DNA of 60,671 bases from Bacillota bacterium (GCA_023418755.1 JAEZZE010000316.1:1-60671), one strand, 5' to 3'. Shown: positions 42,967 to 51,965, numbered from the stretch's first letter. Numbers and translations: made by a program. The notes: generated by a model from the sequence alone, not told the origin.

Positions 42967-43554
42967 TTATGGGCTAAGGAGTTGAAGTTCCTCCCGTTTC
43001 TCTTTCAAAGCTTTCAAATCCTCTACGAAAAACCTTAGTAAATGGGGTCTCCTTCTTACTGCAAGGGGGTGGTAGGTGAAGCCGATGGGCGTACCCTGGA
43101 ACTCCTGCCAGCTGCCTCGCAATTCCTTGACGCTGACGCTTTCCCGATCCGGGAAAACGGCCTCCGCTACGACATTGCCGAATCCGAACAATGCAAGCGG
43201 TCGTTTCTGCAAGATCTGCATCCGTAGGTGAGGAAGACATGCCGCTCTAGCCTCTGGCTTATCGTAGGCGCGAATCGGTCTGCACTTAAGCAAGTAAGTG
43301 ACGTACACGGCATTTAGATCTAAACCCGCCTCCCTCATCCCGAGTTGGAGCGTCTCTCGGGTACCGCATAGATACGAATTGCCTTGCCGATCCTCCCGGG
43401 CTCCGGGATTATCCATAATCATGATAACCGAGGCTTTCGGATTGCCTTCGCCCCAGATGACGCGAGTCCGCTGCTTGGAAAGTTCGCATAGTTCGCAATG
43501 TTCTATGCCTTCGGGCGCTTGTTCTTCAGGTAAGATTACGAAGGGATGATCCAT
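42967..43554 (-). CDS. Uracil-DNA glycosylase family protein, iron-sulfur type
   Basis: 195 residues from the ATG at 43554. Four cysteines (C20, C23, C91, C106 in EHCELCELSK, LLKCRPIRAY and ARAACLPHL) match the 4Fe-4S pattern of family 4/5 UDGs. Motif A appears as MDNPGAREDRQGNSYLCG (usual GEAPGxxEDxxGxPFVG), and the second motif as YHPLAV. MD at the first motif is unusual. The start is not certain, because AAGGAG is 15 nt away; a TTG at 43569 is too near it. Confidence 0.75.
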   Translation of the reverse strand: MDHPFVILPEEQAPEGIEHCELCELSKQRTRVIWGEGNPKASVIMIMDNPGAREDRQGNSYLCGTRETLQLGMREAGLDLNAVYVTYLLKCRPIRAYDKPEARAACLPHLRMQILQKRPLALFGFGNVVAEAVFPDRESVSVKELRGSWQEFQGTPIGFTYHPLAVRRRPHLLRFFVEDLKALKEKREELQLLSP

Positions 43555-43614
43555 TTCTTTGTCGTACAACTCCTTCCTTGCATACGCAATGTGCCTATTA
43601 TGCCCACCCGCACC

Positions 43615-43678
43615 AAAAAACTTGCCGCTGCTTGCGGTACGACTCGGTTCACCGCGCTGTCTGCGAAGGCAAGTTTTT
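43615..43678. repeat. 60-bp structured repeat, copy 1
   Basis: A-rich end, CTTGCCGCTGC, then GCGGTACGACTCGGTTCACC with the tail GCGCTGTCTGCG and GGCAAGTTTTT. It is about 80% identical to the copy at 50308-50364. Outer arms AAAACTTGCC/GGCAAGTTTT and an inner GCGG/CCGC pair form a two-stem structure. It lies between two divergent genes, so it is not simply their terminator. Confidence 0.6.
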
Positions 43679-43772
43679 AACGGCTTCTTAGACGCTAGGC
43701 CATGCACGCTCTTCCCTCTATGAATAACCTAGCGAATAGAACTATTCCCCACATTTTCTCTTGAAGGATGCG

Positions 43773-44840
43773 ATGCTGCCCATGGTCAATGCCTGCTCCA
43801 AAACCCGAATACGCAAAATCGTCCGTCGCTTCGGCCTTATTCCGCTGCGTTCCGACTCGATCGCGTCTCTTTATCGAAAGAACGCCATCGTCCGAGTCCG
43901 GACGGAAAGCGGAACCTATGCGATGAAGCCCTTCTTCCGGAGCGCTTTATTCCGCTCAAGTACAATCGATCAAATAAAAACAACTGCAAACTATATCCAG
44001 CATTTGATGAATAATGGCTTCAACTTCATGCCTAAATGGCTTGCGACCCATTCCGGGAAATTGTGGACTCTAAATCAAGGAAGGCCCTTCTATGTAACCG
44101 CATGGATCAATGGGAGAAGCATAGACAATCAAGAGGATTTCGAAAAGCTCGGACGAGCTCTTGCCTCCTTGCATCTCATATCCAGTCGTTCCTACCCCAT
44201 TCAAGGTCCCGTTTTCAATCATGTTCGATTATGGCAGAACAAAGATCGTCTCTTTCGCAGACGGATGGCAAAAGCAAATCAAACGAATAATTGGACCCGC
44301 GGATGGTATGAATGGTTCGGAGAAACCTGTAACCGGTTTTCCGATCGGTCCTGGACCGAATTAAGGAGCCCGGGAATTGCAGACCTATTGGCGAAGGAAA
44401 GGATTCGTCCCGCACTGATACACAGCGATATTACTTCACAGAATGCCATTATCGCCGACGATGGACAGCTATTCATCATTGATTGGGATCGCATTAAGCT
44501 AGGATCGATCTATGCCGAAGTAGCAACCGCCCTCATGAACACGACTCGCTTTGATCCCGTCCTCATCCATGCGTTGTTAAAGGGGTACGAAGAACTTCGC
44601 CCTTTAGACCCGATCGAGCGTACAACGATCTCTTCCTTATATCGTCTGCCTCGGGAAGCTTGGTATGCCGCTCGGTTCCCTAAGAGCCCGAGAAGCCGCA
44701 GCATGATAGTTATTATGGAACGAACATGGCCTCTCCGATTACAGGCCATGGATTTATTAGATGAATGGGCGGATCAGCGGGTGGGCTATGGATTCAACTG
44801 TTCGGAAAGGTGTTTAGCAAGGGACGTAGCCGCGACATAG
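43773..44840 (+). CDS. CotS-like phosphotransferase (spore coat kinase family)
   Basis: 355 residues with the APH/CotS fold: N-lobe KNAIVRVRTESGTYAMKPF with Lys, catalytic loop LIHSDITSQNAII and LFIIDWDRIKLG. CotS-family proteins are sporulation-linked sugar kinase homologues; the substrate is unknown. ATG 43773 has AAGGA 5 nt upstream; a TTG at 43761 is an alternative. Its last 55 nt overlap the end of the convergent flavoprotein gene. Confidence 0.8.
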   Translation: MLPMVNACSKTRIRKIVRRFGLIPLRSDSIASLYRKNAIVRVRTESGTYAMKPFFRSALFRSSTIDQIKTTANYIQHLMNNGFNFMPKWLATHSGKLWTLNQGRPFYVTAWINGRSIDNQEDFEKLGRALASLHLISSRSYPIQGPVFNHVRLWQNKDRLFRRRMAKANQTNNWTRGWYEWFGETCNRFSDRSWTELRSPGIADLLAKERIRPALIHSDITSQNAIIADDGQLFIIDWDRIKLGSIYAEVATALMNTTRFDPVLIHALLKGYEELRPLDPIERTTISSLYRLPREAWYAARFPKSPRSRSMIVIMERTWPLRLQAMDLLDEWADQRVGYGFNCSERCLARDVAAT

Positions 44841-46108
44841 CCGGAGCTCCAGGCCCACTGCAGGTTATAGCCTCCGCAATCCCCGTCCACGTCCATCACT
44901 TCGCCAGCCAGATAGAGCCCCGGTACCAGCTTGGATTCAAGAGTCCCTTCTTTTAGCTCCGTCGTATCGATGCCGCCGGCCGTCGTTTGCGCATTATTGA
45001 AGCTGTTGGTATCCGTCACTTTAAATTCCCAATGCTTCAATATTCGATAGAATATTTTCTTCGTCTTCCACGATAGATCTTGGCAAAGCAGCTGCGGCTG
45101 CTGATCGATTTCCGCCTCCTTCAGGAGGACAGGAATGAGCTTCTTGTTTAAGATACCGACAAAGGAGTCCGCAACGGTCCGGTGTCCGAAGATCCCCCAG
45201 CGCGTTTCCAGAAAATCAACGACCTCCTCCTCCGTGCGGCCCGGCATCAAATCAACCGATAGGATCACGGATTCCTCTTTTGCGAGCTGGTATGCAGCTT
45301 TCCGGCTGAGTTGGAGAATCGGCGGGCCGGAGATGCCATAGTCCGTAAAGAGAATTTCGCCATATTCGCTTCGGATGACTTCGCCTCTGACGAGGATATG
45401 GCCCCACCCCTCGAATTTGATGCCGGACAGTTCCTTCAAATACGGATATTCCAGCTTCAATTGCACGATCCCAGGCACAGGATAGACCAGGGTGTGTCCC
45501 AGACGTTGGGCAAGCTCATAACCGGAACCGTCCGTTCCTGTTTTCGGAGCGGTAAGGCCTCCCGTACATAAAAACAGGTATTCACTGGTATAAACCGCCT
45601 GCTCCTCTGTCTCTGTCTCGCATATTATCGTAAAGCGCGGATGGGTCGGCGAATAGATCACATCCAGCACCTTGTTTTTGAAGTAAACCGGAACATTCCG
45701 ATCCTCCAACGCAAGCTGAAAAATGTCCAACACCGATGCCGCCTGCAGCGACATCGGATACATCCGGCCATCCTCCAAACTGATCAGCGGAAGCCCGAGC
45801 GTTAAGAAGTGATCGATGGTTTGACGGACGCCAAACTGTTCCAGCACGGGCAGCGGAAATCCGGCTTGATTGCTATGATATTTACGCGATAGAGCGATCG
45901 CTTCGTCTGTACCCGATGCAGTCGATTCGTTCGTAATGTTACAGCGTCCATTACCCGTCGTTAATACCTTTTTTCCGATCCGGTCGTTTCTTTCAATGAT
46001 TGCCGCATCAATTCCCAAGTCTCGTGCCGTAACCGCAGACATGAGGCCGGCACCGCCTGCACCGATAATCATCAGCTGGTGATGCTTAGAAGTTTGGTTA
46101 TTATTCAT
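44786..46108 (-). CDS. HI0933/YhiN-family FAD-dependent oxidoreductase, copy 1
   Basis: A 440-residue flavoprotein with an N-terminal Rossmann motif (LMIIGAGGAGLMSAVTARDLG, given across the GxGxxG), GNGRCNITNES, FLCTGGLTAPKTGTDGSGY and the C-terminal FAD segment LYLAGEVMDVDGDCGGYN. The family function is poorly known; some members were described as aminoacetone oxidases. It is a near duplicate of the gene 27 nt upstream. Confidence 0.88.
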   Translation of the reverse strand: MNNNQTSKHHQLMIIGAGGAGLMSAVTARDLGIDAAIIERNDRIGKKVLTTGNGRCNITNESTASGTDEAIALSRKYHSNQAGFPLPVLEQFGVRQTIDHFLTLGLPLISLEDGRMYPMSLQAASVLDIFQLALEDRNVPVYFKNKVLDVIYSPTHPRFTIICETETEEQAVYTSEYLFLCTGGLTAPKTGTDGSGYELAQRLGHTLVYPVPGIVQLKLEYPYLKELSGIKFEGWGHILVRGEVIRSEYGEILFTDYGISGPPILQLSRKAAYQLAKEESVILSVDLMPGRTEEEVVDFLETRWGIFGHRTVADSFVGILNKKLIPVLLKEAEIDQQPQLLCQDLSWKTKKIFYRILKHWEFKVTDTNSFNNAQTTAGGIDTTELKEGTLESKLVPGLYLAGEVMDVDGDCGGYNLQWAWSSGYVAATSLAKHLSEQLNP

Positions 46109-46135
46109 TTAGTCGATGCACCCTTTGTCCAAGAA

Positions 46136-47467
46136 TCACTTGTTTTTCCCTTCTGAAATTTGTCGAGCAAGCGACGTCGCGGCTACATAGCCGGAGCTCC
46201 AGGCCCATTGCAGGTTATAGCCGCCAAAATCCCCGTCCACGTCCATCACCTCGCCGGCCAAATAAAGCCCGGGCACTAGCTTCGATTCCAACGTTCCTTC
46301 TATTAGCTCCGTTGTATCGATGCCGCCGGCTGTCGTTTGCGCATTCGCGAAGCCGTTGGTATCGGTCACTTTAAATTCCCAATGTTTCAATAGCCGATAA
46401 AATTTTTTCTTCGTCTTCCACGATAGATCCTGACAAAGCAGGTGCGGCTGCTGATCGATCCCTGCTTCCTTCAACAATACGGGAACCAGCTTCTTGTGCA
46501 AGATGCCGATAAAGGATTCCACAATCGTTCGGTGTCCGAAAATCCCCCAGTGCGTCTCCAAAAAATCAACCAATTGTTCGTCCGTGCGTCCCGGCATCAG
46601 ATCAACCGTTACGGTCACGGAATCCCCTTTCGCAAGATGATACGCAGCATTCCGGCTTAGCTGGAGAATGGGCGGACCGGATAAGCCGTATTCCGCGAAA
46701 TGAATTTCGCCGGATTCGCTGCGAACGACTTCCCCATTGACGGAGATATGGGCCTTGCCCTGCAATTTGATGCCGGACAGCGCCTTCAAATGCGGATATT
46801 GCAGCCTCAATTGCACAATGGCCGGTACGGGGTCGATCAAGGTATGTCCCAGACGTTGAGCAAGCGTATAACCGGAACCATCCGATCCCGTATTCGGAGC
46901 GGTAAGGCCGCCGGCGCATAGAAACAAGTATTCGCTGGTGTAAACCACCCGCTCCGCCCGCTCCTCCGTCTCCGTCTGGCATACGATTGTAAAACGCGGA
47001 TGATCCGCCGAGACGATAACCTCCACCACTTGGTTATTGAAGTACACCGGAACATCTCGATCCTCCAGCGCAAGCTGAAAATTATCGAGCACCGATGCAG
47101 CTTGCAGAGACATCGGATATATCATGCCTTCCTTCAATCTTGTGAGCGGAAGCCCGAGCACGAAGAAATGATCGATAGTTTGACGGATTCCGAATTGCTG
47201 CAGTACCGCTTGCGGAAATCCAGCCTGGGCGCTATGAAACTTGCGCGATGTGGCAACCGCTTCATCCTCGCCCGTCACAGTCGATTCATTGGTTATATTA
47301 CAGCGGCCATCGCCCGTCATTAATATTTTTTTTCCGATTCGGTCGTTCCTCTCCAGAATCGCGGTGTCGACGCCCAGATCCTTCGCGGTAACGGCAGCCA
47401 TTAATCCTGCGGCGCCTGCGCCGATAATAAACAATTCGTGATGCATGGAAGTTTGATCCCCATTCAT
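46136..47467 (-). CDS. HI0933/YhiN-family FAD-dependent oxidoreductase, copy 2
   Basis: 443 residues from ATG 47467, roughly 80% identical to the downstream copy over its whole length, including the leader just before the start (GCATCAACTAATCATGAAT against GCATCGACTAAATGAAT). The frame is open to 47599 with protein-like residues (LPFPGGIVLAERRDLPVIFL), which may be a residue of a neighbouring gene, not the N-terminus. Tandem duplication is the simplest origin. Confidence 0.87.
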   Translation of the reverse strand: MNGDQTSMHHELFIIGAGAAGLMAAVTAKDLGVDTAILERNDRIGKKILMTGDGRCNITNESTVTGEDEAVATSRKFHSAQAGFPQAVLQQFGIRQTIDHFFVLGLPLTRLKEGMIYPMSLQAASVLDNFQLALEDRDVPVYFNNQVVEVIVSADHPRFTIVCQTETEERAERVVYTSEYLFLCAGGLTAPNTGSDGSGYTLAQRLGHTLIDPVPAIVQLRLQYPHLKALSGIKLQGKAHISVNGEVVRSESGEIHFAEYGLSGPPILQLSRNAAYHLAKGDSVTVTVDLMPGRTDEQLVDFLETHWGIFGHRTIVESFIGILHKKLVPVLLKEAGIDQQPHLLCQDLSWKTKKKFYRLLKHWEFKVTDTNGFANAQTTAGGIDTTELIEGTLESKLVPGLYLAGEVMDVDGDFGGYNLQWAWSSGYVAATSLARQISEGKNK

Positions 47468-47698
47468 GATTAGTTGATGCTCCAGCCCCATCATGACATT
47501 GACCGGATGGTCGACGGCCGTCAAAAAGATAACCGGAAGGTCTCGCCGCTCAGCAAGCACAATCCCTCCCGGAAACGGTAAAAGTCCATCCGTATCCATC
47601 CTATTGTAACATTATTTATTGAAGATAACTGATCGATAACCGAATAGGCCGCCGATTCCGGCAGCCTTTTCATGAACATTTGCTTTCAGTATAGAAAT

Positions 47699-48247
47699 TT
47701 AAATCTCTCGTCCGGTATTTATGGCCGATCTATACATTTTTTCTGCTTCAATCGGACTTTCTTTAGCCGTCACGCGGTACGGAATAACCCGGTAAACTTG
47801 AACCGGCCCGCCGAATACCGCCGATCTATACTTGTCCACATGCTGCTTCGACAAGGGGCGGTTATAGTAGCCCGGTACGTATTTATGGATCATTTCCTGA
47901 AGGACATGGGTGGCTTCGTCCAGATCCGCGATCGGCTCCGCTTGACCAAATATCATGACGCTCATATACGCCGTATCCGTTTTGGCAGGTACCGGGTCCG
48001 TGATCGTTCCGTATTCCTCGCATACCGTAAAGCAAACCTCTGCATTCACGCTCATGACATGATTACGCCTTCCGCCCCCTGCCCCATGAAAATAGAGCTT
48101 ACCTTCCGTCCACACATAATTAAGCGGTACGACATAGGGCAGCTTCCCGTCAACCAGCCCAAGATGCCCAATTCTCGCTTGTTGCAGGAACCCTTCAATT
48201 TTCTCTTGATCCCTGCATTCCCTGATCTTGTAACGAACCGGATCCAT
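47699..48247 (-). CDS. Pyridoxamine 5-phosphate oxidase-like flavin protein
   Basis: 182 residues with the split-barrel FMN fold: IGHLGLVDGKLPYVVPLNYVW and GKLYFHGAGGGRRNHVMS. Such proteins (NimA-like) bind FMN or heme and reduce varied substrates. GGAG lies 10 nt before the ATG at 48247. It is divergent from the DNA ligase gene. Confidence 0.85.
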   Translation of the reverse strand: MDPVRYKIRECRDQEKIEGFLQQARIGHLGLVDGKLPYVVPLNYVWTEGKLYFHGAGGGRRNHVMSVNAEVCFTVCEEYGTITDPVPAKTDTAYMSVMIFGQAEPIADLDEATHVLQEMIHKYVPGYYNRPLSKQHVDKYRSAVFGGPVQVYRVIPYRVTAKESPIEAEKMYRSAINTGREI

Positions 48248-48403
48248 TTCAAAATCGCTCCATTCCCTTGTTAGATAACGGTAGTATATCAACATATGGA
48301 TTGCACTAAAACATCCAAAGACTGCACCATTAAGCAATCCATAATGAACTTCGCTCAAGACGGCACCCCCATTTATTCCTCCAATGTTGGGCATCCTATA
48401 ATC

Positions 48404-49339
48404 ATGAAACCAATCCTCCCTTTCGAACCGCTACGCACGGACAATGTCCCGATAGGCGCTAAATGGATTTACCAGGTCAAGTGGGATGGCGTGCGCATTC
48501 TCGCGTACCGTGACGGCGGTGAATTCCGGCTGTACAACCGAAAATTAAACGAACGGACGATGCAGTTCCCGGAGTTGACCGACCGGGGCTATTGCAAGGC
48601 CTCCTCCTTCATCCTGGACGGCGAAGTTATCGCCTTGGCGGCTGACGGAAAGCCGTCGTTTCACGAAGTCATGCGCCGAGACGGAATTCGCCGGCCAGAA
48701 CACGTAGCCATCGCGCAAAAAGAAGTTTCGATCACTTACATGATCTTCGATGCCGTCTATTTAAACGGGGAATGGCTCAATAACCGGCCGCTCTCCGACC
48801 GTCTTAAGCTATTGCGGGAATTCGTTATTCCGAATCCCAACGTGCAATTGGTTGCCTCCCATCCCGACGGGGCGTCCTTGTTCAACGTCGTCAAGCAGAA
48901 TCGCATGGAGGGCATCGTTTGCAAAGACATTAACAGCACTTACGAGATCGGGCGAAAAGACGGGCGATGGGTTAAGGTCAAAAATTATGGGGATGTCGTG
49001 GCGGTGATCGGAGGATTTACTTTGCGGGACGGCGTCGTTAACGCCATCTTGGCCGGATTGTATCATGAAGGAAAGCTGCGGTTTATCGGCAAAGTCGGAA
49101 CCGGGAAACTCACGGCTGCGGACTGGCGGACGCTCACGGCCACGCTGCAGGGGATTGCCCTAGCGGAATGCCCCTTTGCCGATCGGCATCCCGACATGCG
49201 CGGCGCGCACTGGTGCCAACCTCTATTAACCGCAAAGGTCCAGTTCTCGGAATGGCGCCGGCACGAGGGAAGGACCATGCGGCAGCCCAGCATTCAAGCG
49301 TTCGTCAACGTTCCGCCTCAGGACTGCGTATTCGAATAA
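48404..49339 (+). CDS. Stand-alone ATP-dependent DNA ligase (LigD ligase-domain type)
   Basis: 311 residues: adenylation domain with motif I QVKWDGVRIL (Lys26), motif III FILDGEVIAL, motif IV MEGIVCKD and motif V WVKVKN, then an OB-fold domain ending in an FSEWRRHEGRTMRQPSI-like stretch. Polymerase and nuclease domains of LigD and a Ku gene are absent in the window. The start at 48404 matches family members (MKPILPFEPL), though its ribosome site is weak; the open frame extends to 48296. Confidence 0.87.
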   Translation: MKPILPFEPLRTDNVPIGAKWIYQVKWDGVRILAYRDGGEFRLYNRKLNERTMQFPELTDRGYCKASSFILDGEVIALAADGKPSFHEVMRRDGIRRPEHVAIAQKEVSITYMIFDAVYLNGEWLNNRPLSDRLKLLREFVIPNPNVQLVASHPDGASLFNVVKQNRMEGIVCKDINSTYEIGRKDGRWVKVKNYGDVVAVIGGFTLRDGVVNAILAGLYHEGKLRFIGKVGTGKLTAADWRTLTATLQGIALAECPFADRHPDMRGAHWCQPLLTAKVQFSEWRRHEGRTMRQPSIQAFVNVPPQDCVFE

Positions 49340-49376
49340 AGAGCAGGAGGATCGCCTCGCTGCTCTTTGGATTTAC

Positions 49377-49739
49377 TCATAAACAACCGCATTCCTGTGC
49401 AATCTGCATAGCCCGATCGCCATTTTTTTCGTCGACGATGGCAGTGAGGAGGATATCAAAGCCGGAAACCATATTCCCGCCTGAGCTCATACCGCTTGCG
49501 CTTGCGCTAGCGGCAGCCAGAATGCCGGAATCTCGGCCGAAGTTCCCGTTGAGCGTTATCGAACCTAGACTCGGAATATCGCCCGTAATCGGGTTATTGG
49601 GGTCGTACCCGCCTCCCGGATACCCATCAAATCGATCAATCTCCGATTCGATCACTCCGAATTCGCTTTTCATTTGATCCAGCGCTTTCCTTGCTTGTTC
49701 TGGTGTCTTAAAGTAAACCATGACCGGTTTTTCAGCCAT
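49377..49739 (-). CDS. Small hypothetical protein
   Basis: 120 residues, no signal peptide. It starts PVMVYFKTPEQARKALDQMK and has a Gly/Pro/Asn-rich middle, a run of Ala-Ser (AAASASASGMSSGG), then FDILLTAIVDEKNGDRAMQI and a C-terminal CGCL. The ends look like halves of a small alpha/beta domain. I do not recognise the family. GAAGGGAGG precedes the ATG at good distance. Confidence 0.7.
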   Translation of the reverse strand: MAEKPVMVYFKTPEQARKALDQMKSEFGVIESEIDRFDGYPGGGYDPNNPITGDIPSLGSITLNGNFGRDSGILAAASASASGMSSGGNMVSGFDILLTAIVDEKNGDRAMQIAQECGCL

Positions 49740-49911
49740 AACAAAGCCTCCCTTCGCTCCCATTAGCTTTACCAATCCCCCGCTGTTTCATTAAGCCCGG
49801 GGAAATCATCCCGGTTAGAGCATTGGGCTCGATTTTACGAAAAGGAATTCGCAAGGCTATTGTAGAATTTTGACATAGAAAGCGATCTGAAAAAGAACGG
49901 GAGAGATACCA

Positions 49912-50292
49912 ATGAGTTCGGATTTTCGGATTAAAGGGATTGGTCAATTGTCCATTCGTGTGCATGACATGGAAGTGGCTACTCGATTCTACCAAGAGAT
50001 TCTAGGATTGAACCTGTTGTTTCGGATTCCAAACATGGCGTTTTTCGATTGTAACGGCATTCAAATTTTACTCGGCATTCCCGAAGGCCCCCAATTCGAT
50101 CATCCCAGTTCCGTATTTTATTTCAACGTTGATAACATTAACTCAGCATACGAAACCTTAGTGAATCGGAATGTGCAGTTTTTGGACAAGCCTCATAAAG
50201 TCGCGGAAAGGGGTTCAACAGAAACTTGGATGGCGTTCTTCCATGACCCCGACCGAAACGTGCACGCCCTGATGAGCGAAGTGCCTGTCTAA
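49912..50292 (+). CDS. VOC superfamily protein (glyoxalase/bleomycin resistance type)
   Basis: 126 residues with two beta-alpha-beta-beta-beta units: IGQLSIRVHDMEVATRFYQEIL with His, and FHDPDRNVHALMSEV with the metal-type residues. This fold binds metals and small ligands; the substrate is unknown. GGGAGAG precedes the ATG. Ends at the structured repeat at 50308. Confidence 0.88.
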   Translation: MSSDFRIKGIGQLSIRVHDMEVATRFYQEILGLNLLFRIPNMAFFDCNGIQILLGIPEGPQFDHPSSVFYFNVDNINSAYETLVNRNVQFLDKPHKVAERGSTETWMAFFHDPDRNVHALMSEVPV

Positions 50293-50307
50293 CTTTACAC
50301 CGACATA

Positions 50308-50364
50308 CAAAAACTTGCCGTTACTGCGGTACGGTTCTCCGCGCTGTCTGTAACGGCAAGTTTT
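50308..50364. repeat. 60-bp structured repeat, copy 2
   Basis: A perfect outer stem, AAAACTTGCCGTTAC with GTAACGGCAAGTTTT, encloses GCGGTACGGTTCTCCGC and the tail GCTGTCT. It sits between convergent genes, where it can serve as a bidirectional terminator. Copy 1 is at 43615-43678. Confidence 0.7.
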
Positions 50365-50396
50365 GGGGACATCTAGCCTCGTGTTTTATTATAAAC

Positions 50397-51506
50397 TTAC
50401 GGTATTTTTTTCTTTAGAACAGCCTCGCCAAATCTCACCAACACGTGCCACATGAATTTTAATTCCTGAAGCACCTCTTCGTAATTTCCTCTGTCGCTCC
50501 AAAGATCCGGATTGCATTGCAAATCGTTGACCGCAATTCCGACCCCGCTAGCGTCTATACGATTGTCGATGGCTATCCGTCTAGCGAGCGAGGGCATGGT
50601 TGGCCCCCTAAAATCCGATGGCACTTCATCGGCCCGGATTGCATAGCCCTTATGCCAATGAAGTTCTATTGCATACTTTGAGCATAGCTTCTCTAGAGTT
50701 CTCCCAATGTCTTTTCCTTGAAAAGAAGGGTCGGCCACCAAGATCTCCACGTCATCTTGAAGAGAAAGATTACCGTGGACTTGAGCTTCGATATAGTGAT
50801 TAAGATTTCGACTTGGCTTCTGTTTTATGCGCTCCGTAACGGGCAGATCTAGGCGATACAAGAGCTGATCTATCACTTTTCGGGGCGACAGATCCTTTTC
50901 GCCAAGGGCATATTCCCGGAAGAAAGCATCCGTAAGAACGGCGGCCGCAATGTCATCGAATTGTTCGTAGGTGCCTTTTTCCGGAGGATCATCCTGGGAA
51001 CCGCCGTAAGTAAAGGTACAGCGATAGGATGTCTGCGGAGCAAGAAGGAAATAGCATGAGCCAAACCTCGGGGACGGGCCATCGGAAGGCAACATTAAAT
51101 CCAATGCCCCGTACTTTGGCCTCTCGCTATTGGAGCTGCTCTCTAACTGATATGCACCTCCAAATAGCTTCATCTCCCAAAGATCCCGAGCGCCGCCGGG
51201 GTGAGCCGACACGCTGCCATTAGAGATCAGCGTCTCAAACTGGCTCTTGTATGCCCCTTGCTCGAGCAATGCTTGCGCCACGCTTCTCTTGTCCGCAAGC
51301 GGACGATCCGGATGGAAATGCAACGCTACTCTGGCATGGGACCGGAGTTTGGAGATAGCCTCTTCATAACGATTCCAAGGGATATTCGACAGCTGGAGAA
51401 TTTCTCGGATTGAAGCCTGCGCGGACTCCCTTCTCGAAGCCGAAACCTGTCTGATATGCTGAATGGCCATGCTCTGGGAGCTCGTAAGGAGAGAGTTATG
51501 GGTCAT
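50397..51506 (-). CDS. DUF3626-domain protein
   Basis: 369 residues, cytoplasmic, with the DUF3626 blocks VALHFHPDRPLADKRSVAQA, LLEQGAYKSQFETLISNGSV followed by SAHPGGARDLWE, LFGGAYQ, YGALDLM and FGSCYFLLAP. Function is unknown in the family. The pattern of a conserved Arg/His early, a Ser-rich strand and Gln/Glu later is reminiscent of ADP-ribosyltransferase folds, but that is only a guess. AGGTGATCGTGG precedes the start. Confidence 0.7.
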   Translation of the reverse strand: MTHNSLLTSSQSMAIQHIRQVSASRRESAQASIREILQLSNIPWNRYEEAISKLRSHARVALHFHPDRPLADKRSVAQALLEQGAYKSQFETLISNGSVSAHPGGARDLWEMKLFGGAYQLESSSNSERPKYGALDLMLPSDGPSPRFGSCYFLLAPQTSYRCTFTYGGSQDDPPEKGTYEQFDDIAAAVLTDAFFREYALGEKDLSPRKVIDQLLYRLDLPVTERIKQKPSRNLNHYIEAQVHGNLSLQDDVEILVADPSFQGKDIGRTLEKLCSKYAIELHWHKGYAIRADEVPSDFRGPTMPSLARRIAIDNRIDASGVGIAVNDLQCNPDLWSDRGNYEEVLQELKFMWHVLVRFGEAVLKKKIP

Positions 51507-51521
51507 CCACGATCACCTGCC

Positions 51522-51911
51522 TTAAACATCGGTTCGCTGTTCGACTCTCCTAAGCGTAAACCCTGCATGAGGAAGTTTCAACTTCCCTAGAAGCCAACAG
51601 CCGCTTTTCTGGCATGTGCGATTCCATCGGCAATAAATGAGCCCGACCGGGCCTTCCGATGTATACTTGAATGTTTTCCCTGCTAGTAGTTGCCCATCAG
51701 CGCGGTGACGACTTGAACCGCCCCGAGGTACACGACCAGATTGAAGATCTGCGCCATTCATCCGTACCGTTCGGGCATGCCCGCCCAATCCGCTATCTTT
51801 CTCGATCAATACAACCGACTTTCCCGATCTTGCCAGATAAACGGCAGCCGTAAGGCCTGTCAGTCCTCCGCCGATTACGGCGACATCATACCGGTTTTCA
51901 AGACCTGTCAT
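51522..51911 (-). pseudogene. Truncated FAD-dependent oxidoreductase (phytoene-desaturase-like)
   Basis: Residues 1-50 are a good FAD-binding N-terminus (YDVAVIGGGLTGLTAAVYLA, IEKDSGLGGHARTVRMNGA). The frame then departs from the family; another frame keeps IFNLVVYLGAVQ for a short distance. The total of 129 residues compares with about 400-450 in relatives, so the gene is frameshifted and deleted. GGGGAG with the ATG at 51911 is well spaced. It lies downstream of the TetR gene. Confidence 0.7.
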
Positions 51912-51929
51912 TTTCATCTCCCCTTTGTC

Positions 51930-51947
51930 TGTCAGTACTTACTGACA
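51930..51947. promoter_or_regulatory. TetR operator before the truncated oxidoreductase
   Basis: TGTCAGTA, CT, TACTGACA: a perfect 18-bp palindrome. A related site lies in the TetR promoter (52582-52599). Confidence 0.7.
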
Positions 51948-51965
51948 TTATAGTTGTAAAAATAG

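Noticed and set aside
47635..47672. GC-rich hairpin as terminator between the PNPOx-like and flavoprotein genes
   Set aside because: The stem has a mismatch and the T-run is on the plus strand, where no gene ends.
50397..51506. DUF3626 and SMI1/KNR4 genes as a toxin-immunity pair
   Set aside because: They are over 5 kb apart with unrelated genes between them, and the SMI1/KNR4 gene is interrupted.
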